Shown here piece by piece: positions 1-10,870 of a DNA stretch of 64,000 bases. The notes below the pieces were generated by a model, which searched no databases, was not told where the DNA came from, and was given only the letters and a program-made list of their open reading frames with translations. The stretch's first letter is position 1, and each line of letters starts with the position of its first letter. Source of the stretch: Microglena sp. YARC. Lineage: Eukaryota; Chlorophyta; Chlorophyceae; Chlamydomonadales; Chlamydomonadaceae. The DNA is taken from contig CM039464.1 of NCBI GenBank assembly GCA_022414725.1, positions 36,794,641-36,858,640 of the forward strand, given 5' to 3'. The position numbers and the translations under genes were made by a program.

Positions 1-183
1 ATGCCATGTCAAGTCACCATGAGCATCCTGAGCTCTCAAAGGGAACCGTTCCTAATGGGATGCAACCAGGTATGTGTGTGCATACGGTGACTATAGCTAG
101 CTCCAGCTTACGCTGTGGTGTCCTTAACATCACGTCCTGTGAGTAACTTTATTACACGGATGTAACAATTTCAATTTTAATGT

Positions 184-520
184 GCGTGCATGTGTGCATA
201 TGTGTGCATGTCTGTATGTGTGTGTGCATGTGTTTATATGTGTTTGCATATGTGTGTGTGTGTGTTTGATTCAGCAGAAACAATGCCATGTCAGTGGTGT
301 GGTGTGGGTGGTGTGGGTGGGGTGTGTGTGTTGTGTTGTGGGGTGGGAGGGGTGGGGTTAGATGGTAGGTGTAACGGGTGTGAGGGTGGGTGGGATCCAA
401 CTGCATGGGGGTATGGAGTGGTGGGTAAGGGGGGTCCAAATGTATGGGGGTAGGGGGTGGGTGGGTGGGTGGGATCCAACTGCATGGGGGTAAGGGGGTG
501 GGTGGGTGGAAAAAAGGAGA
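184..520. repeat. TG-rich microsatellite and GGTGGG low-complexity tract
   Basis: A TG/TGTGCA microsatellite runs from about 184 to 268. It is followed by GGTGTGGGTGGG-type sequence containing repeats of a segment ending GGGATCCAACTGCATGGGGG (near 390 and 468). Reading frames here are Gly/Cys or His/Pro-Thr low complexity with no family signature. I call no gene. Confidence 0.85.
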
Positions 521-899
521 CACCTACAGTGGGGAGGGGTGGGGGTTAGATGGTAGCATAATTAAATCACATGGGTGCTGTAGCAGAAGAGAGTCCAAGA
601 CTCCAAGTGTTACATGCAGAGAAGTTCCTGAAGTTGTATAAGTTGTAGAGCACTACACCACTCTGTCCAGGTGCTCTGTACTTCACTAGTCACCCACCAG
701 TCACCCACTGACCATGCCCCCACCCAACCAACATCCACCCACCAGCCCCCACCCAAGCACACACACTCACACCACACACACACCACCACCACCCTCCCAC
801 CCACTGACCATGCCACCCACCCAATAATGCAGATCAACAGGCGCAGTGGCAATGCTTTATCCGTAAAGCAACCTTACTTCTGCTGCAAACCTCCACCTG

Positions 900-1275
900 G
901 TATTCCGCATTCGCCCCCTCCCCCCCCCCTCCCCCCCCCCCCTCCCCACCACCACCCCCCCCCACCCCCCTCCACCCCCTCCCTCCACCCCTCCACCCCC
1001 GCCTTCCCCCCCTCCCCCACCCCCTCCTCCTCCTCCCCCAAAGCCCCCCTCCGCCCCGACCACCACTGCAACCTGGAGAGATTGCCCCTCCTGCTCCTCC
1101 CTATCCCCCCCCCGCTCCCCCCTTACCCCCCTCACCCCCAAGCCCACCCCCTCCCTCCCAACCTACACCTCCTCCCCCACCTCCACAACCCCCCTCACCA
1201 CACCCCCCACCTCCACAACCCCCCTCGCCACGTCCCCCACCTCCGCAACCCCCCTCGCCACCTTCACCCAAAATA
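900..1275. repeat. C-rich (CCCCCTCC, CACCTCCACAACCCCC) low-complexity tract
   Basis: Long cytosine-rich sequence, with a unit of about 30 bp (CACCTCCACAACCCCCCTCAC-like) repeated three or four times near 1165-1262. All open frames are pure Pro/Ser/His or Gly and look like composition artefacts. Confidence 0.8.
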
Positions 1276-1324
1276 CCCATGTGGCCAAACAACCCGCCGG
1301 CGCGGCCCTCTCGTAAGTTGTAGA

Positions 1325-1725
1325 ACTGGTCTGTAGTGCTGGATACTCTGCATGATATAGTTGCAATACTGAATTAGGCAGTACAATTTCAAGTACCTGT
1401 ATAGGTGCTGCTGCAGTCATTATATTAGAAGTACTCAGTATCATATAGTTGTAGTGCTGCATACTCTACATGATAGAGTTGTAGTGCTGGATGCTCTGCA
1501 TGGTATAGTTGCAGTACTGAAGTAGGCAGTACAAGTTTAAGTACCTGTATAGGTGCTGCTGCAGTCATTATATTATAAGTACTCTGTATCATATAGTTGT
1601 AGTGCTGCATACTCTGCATGATTGAGTTGTAGTGCTGGATACTCTGCATGATTTGGTTGTAGTGCTGGATACTATGTATGATATAGTCGTAGTGCTGGGT
1701 ACTCTGCATGATTGAATTGGATGAT
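1325..1725. repeat. 30-bp tandem repeat inside a larger segmental duplication
   Basis: A 30-bp unit containing GTTGTAGTGCTGGATACTCT is repeated about eight times. The intervening block with GGCAGTACAA...GTACCTGTATAGGTGC occurs twice (about 1375 and 1530), so both a short unit and a block of about 157 bp are duplicated. Confidence 0.85.
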
Positions 1726-1751
1726 CAACATGTGTATTTAAATGAGAGTTT

Positions 1752-2072
1752 TTCAAAGAAACCAAAGCGTATGGTGACAGAATACATTTCCACGGATACT
1801 AATATCAGTGCATACCTGTCTTAGGCTATAACATAAATAATCTTCAACTCTGTTCAACTGGTATATTGAAATAATCGTCTGCAAGGAAACCAAAGCATGA
1901 TATGTTCCAGGACACATTGCCATGCATACTAATATAGTGTATACTTGTCTTAGGCTGAACAATAAATAATCTCCACCTCTGCCCACCAAGTATATTGAAA
2001 GAATCATCTACACGGAAACCAAAGCATGATATACACCAGGACACATTGCCAAGAAAACTAAGATCAGTGTAC
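1752..2072. repeat. Tandem repeat, period about 126 bp, 2.4 copies
   Basis: Sequences around GAAACCAAAGCATGATAT (near 1890 and 2017, diverged copy near 1760) and CTTGTCTTAGGCT recur at a spacing of about 126 bp. A poly-C run ends the tract at 2073-2096. Confidence 0.8.
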
Positions 2073-2160
2073 CCCCCCCCCCCCCCTCCCCCCCCCCTTG
2101 ATCTCCCACCTGCCCCCTTGACCTTGACCTTTAACCCCCACCTGCCCCCTTGACCCGCAG

Positions 2161-2516
2161 CATCCCCTGGTGTGCGGTACTCCCCCAGTCCCCCGCCCCG
2201 CAGCCCACGACGTCCCGATAGGCCCCCCCCTCCCCCCCCTTCGCGCCCCCTCACCCCGGCCCCCACCTAGGCGTAGGCAGCAGCAGCCCAGCCAGCCCTG
2301 GGCTCCTGACTTCCCGGAGTACCCAGATAACCCATCCGCCCCATGGCAGCCGTGGCCTCCTGGTGCACCCAGGGTAGAGAGGTCCCCTCCTCCATCCCCT
2401 CCACCACCTGCCCCACCGCCTTCACCTCCCCCCCAGGCCCCACCAATACCACCTAGCCCCACGCCGCCCCCCCCTGGGAACAGGCACGTGTTGTCACGCT
2501 GCTCGTCAGACTAGTG
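2161..2516 (+). CDS. Exon of a membrane-protein gene: Pro-rich linker plus first strand of a SEA-like domain
   Basis: Partial gene; upstream exons were not found. An acceptor-like CCCGCAG ends at 2160, and the frame then reads HPLVCGTPPVP followed by about 100 residues dominated by Pro (SPPPSPPPPAPPPSPPP). A cytosine run of eight (2466-2474 area) precedes a 33-nt core ending at donor GTG|GTGAGT (exon end 2516). As written, the Pro-rich frame ends at a TAG just before the donor. With one extra C the frame would instead read ARVVTLLVRLV, a beta-strand-like sequence that suits the first strand of the domain encoded at 4159. Pro-rich linkers beside extracellular domains are common in green algal wall and surface proteins (family knowledge). 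The exon limits and the homopolymer explanation are inference. The opposite strand reads as a Gly-rich pseudo-collagen frame, which I take as a mirror artefact. Confidence 0.5.
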
Positions 2517-3505
2517 GTGAGTTGACAATATAGGAGATAAAGAATAATAAGTTAATAAACTAGCCAGCCCTGCTTCCCCCCCCACCCACCCACCCACACA
2601 CACACACACACACCTACACCCACCCACCCACACACCACTCACCCCTGGGAACAGGCACGTGTTGTCACGCTGCTCGTCAGACTAGTGGTGAGTTGACAAT
2701 ATAGGAGATAAAGAATAATAAGTTAATAACCTAGCCAGCCCTGCTTCCCCCCCCCCCCACCCCCCACCCCCCACCCCACACACACACACACCTACACCCA
2801 CACCCACACACACCACTCACCCCTGGGACTAGGCGCATGTTGTCACGATATATGAGATAAAGAATAATAACCTAGCCATCCCTGCTTTACCCACACCCAC
2901 CCACATGCGCACGCACACATGCCCCACTCACCCCCCCACACACACCCACCCAGGGATTTTTTTTCTGGAATATATTTCGATCGGAATACGAGACTCCGTT
3001 TTGGCCATTATTGCCGGAATGAGAAACCTAAAAAACATGTTTTTATTTATTTTTACTGAAATTGACTAAAGAAGACCCAAATTGGAATAAGGATCCTGTT
3101 TTGGGAGGGGAAAAATGAAAAAGGAATCAGATTTCCTCTATTTGATTTCACAAAATATCCCTGCCCCCACCCCCACCCCTGGTACCAAGAGCATGTCGTC
3201 AGACTGCTCATCAGGCTAATGGTGAGTTCGCAATCTATGAGGTAAAGAATAATCACCTAGCCAGCCCTGCTTCACCCACACCTACACACGCACGCACACA
3301 TGCCTCACTCACCCACCCACGCACCCCTGGGACCAGGCGCGTGTTGTCAGACTGCTCATCAGGCTAATGGTGAGTTGGCAATCTATGAGGTAAAGAATAA
3401 TAACCTAGCCAGCCCTGCTTCACCCACACCTACACACGCACACACACACCCCTGGTACCAAGAGCATGTCGTCAGACTGCTCATCAGGCAAGTTGTGAGT
3501 TGGCA
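2477..3505 (+). repeat. Tandem array of an exon-end/donor module (6 copies)
   Basis: The core CCCCTGGGAACAG-GCACGTGTTGTCACGC...GTGGTGAGTT recurs with donors at 2517, 2688, 3222, 3370 and 3495; a sixth copy near 2825 has lost its donor. Each unit continues into the same intron-like sequence (GATAAAGAATAATAA, CTAGCCAGCCCTGCTT) and CA-rich spacers. In one frame the 33-nt core stays open in every copy (ARVVTLLVRLV, EHVVRLLIRLM, ARVVRLLIRLM), so several copies could serve as alternative exon ends. Confidence 0.75.
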
Positions 3506-3634
3506 GTGCATATTAATATATCCTCCCCCACCCCCAGATAAAATGCAACTGGGCCTCCTACATGGAAAATAAGTGTGCACGAAACGTACATACACAGTTT
3601 ATTTACACCATATACCCTCTGTTTTCAGCATAGC

Positions 3635-3834
3635 TTTTTGGCGGAGCGATCTCTTCAAGAGGGTGGGATCCCCAGGGTTACCCATTTCTTCGTCCGACCA
3701 ACCGACCATCCATCTGACCAAGACAAAGCCTGACACCTCAGCCAACGGTTTCGTAACTAAATCGCCTTAGTTTCCACCTGTCGTTCCGTCGCGAGCACCC
3801 TCCGCCATTTTTAGCGTTGCTTGCGACACTGCAT
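3635..3834. repeat. Dispersed repeat family R200, copy 1
   Basis: A segment of about 200 bp from TTTTTGGCGGAG to GCGACACTGCAT. It is matched by a second copy at 14981-15178, which shares GGTTACCCATTT, CGACCGACCATC-like and CTCCGCCA blocks. GGCGGAG near the left end and CTCCGCC near the right end are inverted, so it may be a small non-autonomous element. No coding capacity. Confidence 0.75.
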
Positions 3835-3968
3835 ATAAATTGTTTCCCCCGCTATCTACCTGGGACCCTGTTTTGGCCAACCCCCCCGCTACTATAGTAC
3901 TTGCATCTCGGCCCCGCCTCCCAAACCCCCTGGGCTGGCCCTTAGGGCTGCCTACCCCAATCAAAAAA

Positions 3969-4033
3969 GCGCTGACCAATTTGACGTTTGTGCGCTTTAA
4001 GCGCTGACCAATTTGGCAAGAAGTAGTACCCTG
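3969..4033. mobile_element. Fragment of the hAT-like MITE family
   Basis: Contains GCGCTGACCAATTTGGC and TGCGCTTTAAGCGC, and ends in TACCCTG. It resembles the full copies at 42959-43155 and 62303-62497. Only one terminus is recognisable. Confidence 0.6.
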
Positions 4034-4158
4034 ATCCCAACCTTGAAAGACACCGATACCTGGTCGCTACCAGAAGTTACCCTAAATTTAGCTATACGTT
4101 ACCCCTAGACCCTGCACCCTCTTTTTCCAGCATCCTACATCCTACACCCTTTTTTCAG

Positions 4159-4418
4159 GATGCCGAGTTCAGCGCCATTACATCAGATCCAACACAGCTC
4201 AGTTTACTTGAGCGGGATGTGTGCAGTGCACTCATAGCTAGCTGTAAGGCTGTGGGATGTGCTACAGACTCTATTGTTCCTGGATCCATCGTTATGAACA
4301 TGTTAGTGCTGGCCTCATCTCTTTCTGCTGTGGAGGCCGTCAAACAGTCCGCCGCAGTCCTGGCCACCAACCCCAGGCTGTACTTCACACCGTACTTCGA
4401 GACCGCATATGGAGTTAG
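4159..4418 (+). CDS. Exon encoding a SEA-like extracellular domain
   Basis: The acceptor TTTTTTCAG ends at 4158. The exon opens in phase 0 at GAT and runs 260 nt to TTAG|GTGAGT (phase 2). It encodes 86 residues starting DAEFSAITSDPTQLSLLE, then a helix-like stretch with CSALIASCKAVGC, a strand-like SIVMNMLVLASS, and an end near YFETAYGV. A short strand, an amphipathic helix, a loop and then a G-S-[IV]-[VL] strand are typical of the SEA-like beta/alpha units common in extracellular regions of algal and oomycete surface proteins. I assign this by pattern only. Joining to the next exon completes AGA (Arg), which supports the phase. Three cysteines could form disulphides. Confidence 0.6.
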
Positions 4419-4800
4419 GTGAGTCCACACAGATTTGTGTTGTCACCTACAACCATACACACACATAATCATACACTCTCAGGCTCTCACAGTCCACCAG
4501 CCTGGACTGTACTTCACTCTGTACTTCGAGACCACATACGGATTCAGGTGATCCCACAAAGGTTCTTGTAGTCACCTGCAACCATACACACTCATAATCA
4601 TACCCTCTCAGGCTCTCACAGTTCTCCAAACTGGAATGTACTTCACTCTGTACTTTGAGACCGCATACGGAGTCAGGTGAGTCCACACAGATTCTTGCAG
4701 GCACCTGCAACCATACACACTCATAAGCATACCCTCCTAGGCTCTTATTCCACCAACCCAGACTGTACTTCACACTGTACTTCACACTGTACTTCAAGAC
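4364..4800 (+). repeat. Tandem array centred on the exon-4 donor
   Basis: The end of the upstream exon (CTGTACTTC...GAGACCGCATA) plus its donor and about 80 bp of intron is repeated at a spacing of about 130 bp. AG|GT junctions lie at 4419 (GTGAGT), 4548 (GTGATC) and 4677 (GTGAGT). A fourth partial copy near 4758-4801 lacks the donor. Confidence 0.8.
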
Positions 4801-4833
4801 CAATCAGATTTATACCCTCTCATGTGCTACTGA

Positions 4834-5789
4834 CAGAGATGCCATCATCACCATGATGAATGATGACTACATTGGGCTGAGCATGCTTACCTCCCTTGCT
4901 TACATCCCTTTTTCTATTCATTGCCGTCACTTAATTTCCCTTCCTTCCCTCTCTTGCGTAAATGTCATCATCACCATGATCAATGCTGACTACAATGGGT
5001 CGAGCATGCAGCCCCCTCCCTTGTTCAATTCATTAACAACACTTTGTTTCTCTCCCTGCCCTCCTTGCCCTCTCGTGCATAGATGTCATCATCACCATGA
5101 TCAATGCTGACTACAATGGGTCGAGCATGCTTCCCTCCCTTGTTCAATTCATTAACAGCACTTTGTTTCTCTCCCTGCCCTCCCTGCCCTCTCGTGCAGA
5201 GATGTCATCATCACCATGATCAATGCTGACTACAATGGGTCGAGCATGCTTCCCTCCCTTGTTCAATTCATTAACAACACTTTGTTTCTCTCCCTGCCCT
5301 CCCTGCCCTCTCGTGCAGAGATGTCATCATCACCATGATCAATGCTGACTACAATGGGTCGAGCATGCAGCCCCCTCCCTTGTTCAATTCATTAACAGCA
5401 CTTTGTTTCTCTCCCTGCCCTCCCTGCCCTCTCGTGCATAGATGTCATCATCACCATGATCAATGCTGACTACAATGGGTCGAGCATGCTTCCCTCCCTT
5501 GTTCAATTCATTTACAACACTTTGTTTCTCTCCCTGCCCTCCCTGCCCTCTCGTGCATAGATGTCATCATCACCATGATCAATGCTGACTACAATGGGTC
5601 GAGCATGCAGCCCCCTCCCTTGTTCAATTCATTAACAACACTTTGTTTCTCTCCCTGCCCTCCCTGCCCTCTCGTGCATAGATGTCATCATCACCATGCT
5701 TAATTATGACTACAATGGGTCGAGTATGCTTCCCTCCCTGTTTCTATTCATTGGAATAACTTTGTTACCCTTTCTTCCCTCTCGTGCAG
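4834..5789 (+). repeat. Tandem array centred on the next acceptor, about 120 bp x 9
   Basis: Nine copies of CTCTCGTGCAGAG-ATGTCATCATCACCATG with flanking intron (TTTGTTTCTCTCCCTGCC) occur about every 120 bp, from 4837 to 5790. Some copies have GCAG|AGATG and would preserve the frame. Others have GCATAG|ATG and would shift it, and one has no AG. Only the last copy continues into the transmembrane exon. Confidence 0.85.
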
Positions 5790-6025
5790 AGATGTCATCA
5801 TCACCATGCCCAATGATGACTACATTGGACCGAGCATGCAGCCCCCTCCTATTGTCGCTGCATCAGTATCCGCCCCACCCAATCCCCCCCGCCTGTCGTT
5901 GACAACAGCAGCGATGGTAGTGACAGCTCTGTGGGCCTGGTTGTCGGACTGGCCATTGCAGTCGCCGTTGCCACCGCCGCTATCGTCGCTGCCTTATTCA
6001 TGTGGAGGCGTGGCCATCGCAACAG
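5790..6025 (+). CDS. Exon encoding linker and single transmembrane helix
   Basis: The acceptor GTGCAG ends at 5789. The exon begins with the A that completes AGA, then reads DVIITMPNDDYIGPSMQPPP and a Ser/Ala/Pro linker. After a run of seven C (5886-5898 area) the frame must shift by one base to read DNSSDGSDSSVGLVVGLAIA, then VAVATAAIVAALFMW, and the basic stop-transfer RRGHRN. The exon ends AACAG|GTATGG in phase 2. The exon length is one base short of keeping phase, so a single missing C explains both facts. The helix is about 23 residues with basic residues on the 3' side, so a type I topology (extracellular N-terminus) is inferred. Confidence 0.65.
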
Positions 6026-6448
6026 GTATGGTTGGGGTGGGATCTGTTCGATATTTCAACGCTCACAGACGCTTACTGGCTCTACACCCATTTTTATTTC
6101 ATTTTTTATATACAATATCATATGATGAAATTTGAATGATATCAAAGGATTCAATTCATCCTCACCTTTGGTCAACATCATAGGATATGCCGGTCCTTAA
6201 TTATATGCCAATAGCTGTATGGTCCCTTTAGCCTATTTGGCCTACCCCTGGACTGGAACATACGTACATACATACAGAGGCAACTTTAACTTGAACTTGG
6301 TTACATAGCTCCAGCCAGCAATTTGGCTGCTCACCGTCTTTGGCAGTAAAACTAATTACCAGGGGAAATGTAGATGCTATCAAAACAATCAAAAATGCAT
6401 CAAACACCCGGCAAACACCTAAGCATTATTCTCAAACAAATTCGGCAG
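6026..6448 (+). other. Intron carrying dispersed-repeat copies
   Basis: GTATGG...GGCAG intron between two phase-2 exons. It contains a block (TTTCAACGCTCACAGACGCT, near 6054) shared with 9788-9833, a diverged copy of the TA-flanked MITE family (about 6105-6205, inverted), and a copy of the ACTTGAACTTGGTTAC dispersed element (about 6288-6366). Confidence 0.65.
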
Positions 6449-7031
6449 GTCTGACGGCGACTTCGTAAGGACCCCCATTGCACATAACAAATTTGCCGTG
6501 GAGCCTGTGAACGATAACCATGAGAAGCAGTGGCTGGACCTTGGAGCTGTTGCAATGGACCCGGACACCAAGGCGTTCCCACGGACCCCGACTCTAAACT
6601 CCAATGGGTCTAAGCAGAGATCGACCCTGACGCCCCAAGGGTCCTTGGGTTGGTCGTCCGGGGTGGGCAACTCCTCGGGGCGGCGGAACACCATGGGCAG
6701 CTTGGAGGACGGCGGTCACTCCATGGGACATCGGGTGTCACCGAGCCAGCGGGGCACGAACGAGGGGTCTGTCGGCCCTGGAGCGCAATCCTCCGGGTCG
6801 CAGGTGAGGCTCCAGGATAAAGAGCCTTCCCGTAGAAGGACTGTGGACTCCCACATCTCTGGCTTTGGCCAGAAAGTGGAAACACTCAACGACGAGGCCC
6901 TTGAACTGGATCATATGGATGGTGAGAACTCCATTGGGATGCGGACCTCCAATGGGTCGAAGAGGCACCCAACATTGGCTGCATCGCCGTCATCGTTGCG
7001 ATCGAATTGCTCCTTGGGTGACCCGCTGTAA
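6449..7031 (+). CDS. Last exon: cytoplasmic Ser/Gly/Arg-rich tail
   Basis: The acceptor TTCGGCAG ends at 6448. The first G completes AGG (Arg), and the frame then reads SDGDFVRTPIAHNKFAVEPV. About 190 residues follow, rich in Ser, Gly, Asn and Arg, to the TAA at 7029-7031. There is no catalytic domain. Repeated NSNGSK / NSIGM / SNGSKRH motifs and many S-P, S-Q and R-R-T sites suggest a disordered, possibly phosphorylated tail. Directly after the TM exon, this gives a one-pass membrane protein with an intracellular tail of about 190 residues. Phase matching at both flanking introns is the main support. Function unknown. Confidence 0.6.
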
Positions 7032-7119
7032 TGATAACGCGTAGCAAGCCAAGCCAAGCCGATTACCTGGCTCACACGCAGCACCAGCTTCATGGTATCT
7101 CTGATGACAAGGAACAAGC

Positions 7120-7223
7120 ATGCACCCAGGAGTGTTATTAAGGGAGCCCCGCCCCGGTTGGTGTATACCTCTAGGTTCTGGAAGCGCGGTGACCAAGTGT
7201 GTGCGTGTGTGTGTGTGTGTGTG

Positions 7224-7279
<56 letters not shown>

Positions 7280-7475
7280 GGTAACGCCTGGTAGGGCGTG
7301 GTATTAAGGGAGCCCCGCCCTGAGTTGAGCAAACAATGAGCTGTCTGGAACACTGCTACCTCAGTGTTTGTGCTTGGGTCTGTGTTGTGTATGTGTGGGT
7401 TTCAGCGTATATGATTCAAGTTAAACCATCCACATAAAGTTACGATAACGCCTGGTGAGGCATGGTATTAAGGGA
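7120..7475. repeat. Three copies of an ATTAAGGGAGCC repeat with a TG microsatellite
   Basis: TATTAAGGGAGCC, mostly preceded by a CGCCTGGT[A/G]GGGC-type segment, appears near 7136, 7302 and 7468. Between the first two copies lies (GT)n at about 7198-7280. Confidence 0.75.
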
Positions 7476-7479
7476 GCCA

Positions 7480-10280
7480 TATCTGACGGCGGTAGGGACC
7501 GAGCTGCTACTTCACTTGGACAAAGCTATCACGACAGTTGACGGCGACCGAGAACACTAAAGCGCACCCTTAGGGATTCGTACCCCGCACCTTCTTGTTT
7601 CAACGAGCTGTACCATTGAGCCCATCGTCGAAACGGGATGCAACCCGCTGTAAAACTGAAATCTACTGTTGTAGATGAATCCAGACGGCGGGTGGTTTCT
7701 CGAGTCCGACGTAAGGGCGGTGTTGTTTCATTGCTAGGACATGAGCCCCTTGTTATCTTTCAATCTTTCAAGACTACTATCATTACTATTGAGGCTTAGT
7801 TTTAGTCTCTATGCAGCTTAGTTCCAGTCTCTATACAGTGAACTATACCGCCTATACCGACGGGGGCCCTGAGTTCGTGCTACAGTGATAATTTAATTTT
7901 ACAATATATCATTATTATGGCGGCTTAGATTTAGTCTCTATGCAGCTTAGTTCAGTCTTTGAACGGTTAACTTGCCCCCCTACGCTAGTAAGTTTTTTTC
8001 TGTAGGGCTGTTCACTTTCTTTCATTATTGTGAACGACTTGCCCTTCTCAGTTGATTGCGTTCGGTTTTTAGTTTTGAATGGTTTATGTTACGTTCAAAG
8101 AAGTGTTGGCTATAGTCATGTAGCTATGTGACCAAGTTCAAGTTCAAGATCTTAGGTGTATTTGACAACTTATACAAAACAGTATGTCTGTATGTGGCAG
8201 TACAAAGACAGTATGTGGCAATAATTGAACTTGAACATAGCGTATACTACATACTTGGTTACATACCGTCACTGGCAATACAAAGATAGTATGTGGCAGT
8301 GCACAATTGCAGTTTATATGGTATTGTGATTATATTATGTACTCTTGAGTGTGTTACTCTTGAGTGTGTAAGCAGTGTTAATACTTTTGAATTCCCATGT
8401 TTACTTTGCCTACATACGGTGACTCAGTGACCAGCCTGAAGACTGATGGATCATGTAATAAATCAAAATGTTACAGTAGTGTATACCTGGCAATTCCACG
8501 ATACCGTGTACAGTCTATTGATAAATGGACGAAATTTGTGGTTGGCCCCAGTGCAAGCAAACGGGCTGGCCCCCTCAACCTCACGCCTCGTAACAGGGCG
8601 TACTATTAATTTACTTGTTAATTAATTAATCAATTAATTGACGAAAGATCTCCAGGGACTAGGTACGGATGACACATATGTTTTGGTGGAATTTCGGAAT
8701 GTTACATGTTACTCCAATACAATACATTGGTTATTTTGTGTGGGGATCGCTACACATACAACAAGTACGATAAGGAGCGCCCACCACCCACACAAAACCC
8801 CACACAATCAGCTGTTCGTCTCATGCTATAGTCCTAGTCAACTGATACGGGTATACCTACGTAGACTAGGCCAATCCTATGATAGTGTGGCATATGGGAG
8901 AGCCCTTCAGGGCCTGGTCGGGGGGTCTGATCGGGGGCCCTGGTCGGGCCTTGTTGAAACCTCCGCCATTTACGAGTCCCAAACGTTGGCCCACACGTGT
9001 ACGTGATCTACCAGCCTTAAGATAGACTGCCCACGGTCTGCGGTCTGCCGGCGAAGAGAACTCTCCATCTCCGAATGAGGGTTGTCTAACAGATGAGAGT
9101 AACCGAGTATCGAAGGAAGCCAAGCCAAAATAACCTCATGCCAGCGAGTCGGACCCTCACCTGCCAGGCTGGTTAGCACTGCGAAACAATATCCTTCGTC
9201 GCCGAAGCCTTGCCTTGACCAAGCTTCGCTCGGGCATCGCTGGTGTCAATCCCGTTATAATACGCGACGACGATATGCTCGCACCACTCCTCATGGCTGC
9301 AACTTCATGCCGTTAAAATCTCGGAACTTCTAAAGAACCAACTACGCCTGAGACATTGGCCCACTGCAAATATTTATAGGCCCATGGTCTTCGTAGGCAG
9401 AAGCTTCCCAGACTCGGGCTAGCTCACCGAAATGTTTCTCGCAACAATGATGCTTCCCACGACGCGTGCTTGTGCGCGGAGGACAACAACGATGCAACCA
9501 TGGATGAGCGTCCCTCGGGTCTTGATGACCGCGATGCTGTGCTTGTGTGGTAAGCCCCCCCCCCCCCCCCCCCCCCCCCCCCCCTAGATATTGCGAGGGA
9601 CAGCTGAGCACAGGCAGAAGGCACGAGCTGCCGATTCATCCTGCACTTGTCTCACGGCTTTACATTTCAGACTGCTTGCCATCTTCTGTATCATTGGCGA
9701 TTTTCGTCGCATGCTTCGCCAGCTGCTAATTCAACAAGTCAAACCCCGGACCCCGAAAATATCCGAGACAGAACAACGGATCGGTTAGATGTTTCAACGC
9801 GCACAGACGCTAACTGGCTCTACACCCATTTTTGTACCGAGAGGGATCGTCCGAGGGAGGCAACCTATAATGATTCAGTTAACCGATGCGGACAGCCCAG
9901 TTGGTCAGGATGAATCTGACGTGGACAGGGTCGAGGTTGAGGTGGGTGAGGCTGGGGTGGGGTTGGGGTAGGAATTGGGTGAGGAGATTAGAATAGACTG
10001 AATAAAGAGTGGGCAATAGGTTGCAAGGAGTTGGGAAGATGGGATGCAAGGGGGTAGTGTGTGTGTGGGGGGTGGGGGGTGGGGTGGGGTGAGGGAGTAC
10101 AGTGTACATCGTGTGTGTGTGTTGGACTAGATGGGCAACATGTAGACGAAGGGCGCAGAATGTTACCAGGGAGGTGGGTGGAATTGAGGTATGGGAATGG
10201 GCGTTGGAGCACAGGGTGGTTGCAATGAATTTTTGTCATATGCCTACCACCGAGGAAAATGTTAACTAGACAGTTTGGCA
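7480..10280. other. Intergenic stretch without a supportable gene
   Basis: Unique-looking sequence with no frame I recognise. Notable pieces: an inverted copy of the ACTTGAACTTGGT dispersed element near 8121-8150, a diverged direct copy near 8223-8300, TTAATTAATTAATC near 8620, and a 30-nt poly-C run at 9555-9584. A block shared with the intron at 6054 lies at 9788-9833, and a G-rich tract at 9930-10100. Confidence 0.6.
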
Positions 10281-10370
10281 CATAAATGTATCGTGAAGTT
10301 CATGAATCCTACTTGACTCCATTAGGCCGTGGACACAATTGGAGTCCAGTAGGGCACCAGGACAAATGTA

Positions 10371-10397
10371 ATCATCATCATCATCATCATCATCATC

Positions 10398-10431
<34 letters not shown>

Positions 10432-10432
10432 T
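10371..10432. repeat. (ATC)n microsatellite
   Basis: About 20 near-perfect ATC units with one phase slip near 10396. Confidence 0.95.
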
Positions 10433-10544
10433 GCCCCACCCTTTCACCCCATACCTACCCCGCTGCACCGATATCCATCCCACTGCACCCACGCCCATCC
10501 CACCCCCCGCACCCCAACCCAACCATTTTTACAGTCATTTAAAA

Positions 10545-10640
10545 CTTGAACTTGAACTTAAAATTGAAATTGGATACATAGCTTCAGCCAGCAATTTGCT
10601 GCTCGCCGTCTTTGGCAGTAAAATAAATTACCAGGAGAAA
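10545..10640 (+). repeat. Dispersed element E1 copy
   Basis: The family signature is ACTTGAACTTGGTTACATAG, then CAGCCAGCAATTTGGCTGCT (a CAGCCA/TGGCTG hairpin), CCGTCTTTGGCAGTA and ATTACCAGG. This copy has a diverged head and lost one G in the hairpin. Confidence 0.75.
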
Positions 10641-10699
10641 TGCAAACGTTAACAAAATCAAATCAAAAATCAATCAAAGCATTCTTATTGACATATTTA

Positions 10700-10870
10700 A
10701 ATTTAACTTGAACTTGGTTACATAGCTTCAACCAGCAATTTGGCTGCTCGCCGTCTTGGGCAGTACAATTCATTCCCAGGTAAATTCCCATCATTGGCCG
10801 TGTATGCCGTAAACTCCAATTAATTATCGTGTAAATGTTATCAAAACATTCAAAAATCAACACATTCTTA
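10700..10870 (+). repeat. Dispersed element E1, second adjacent copy
   Basis: Begins AACTTGAACTTGGTTACATA. It keeps the CAGCAATTTGGCTGCTCGCC hairpin and GGCAGTACAATTCATT, and ends in an A-rich tail-like ATGTTATCAAAACATTCAAA. The adjacent copies at 10545 and 10700 and the copy at 6288 share the downstream ATCAAAACA...TCAAAAATCA segment, so the element is longer than its conserved head. Confidence 0.75.

Noticed and set aside
2064..2462. Minus-strand Gly-rich collagen-like ORF
   Set aside because: Mirror of the plus-strand Pro-rich exon; the plus frame has acceptor, donor and downstream phase support.
6498..7031. Treating 6498 (GTG) as the start of a separate 177-residue gene
   Set aside because: The open frame extends upstream to an acceptor at 6448 whose phase matches the TM exon.
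7560..7650. Possible minus-strand tRNA (box A-like TGGGCTCAATGGT, box B-like GGTACGAATCC)
   Set aside because: The acceptor stem does not pair, and the T arm lacks the canonical second T; at most a tRNA-derived remnant.
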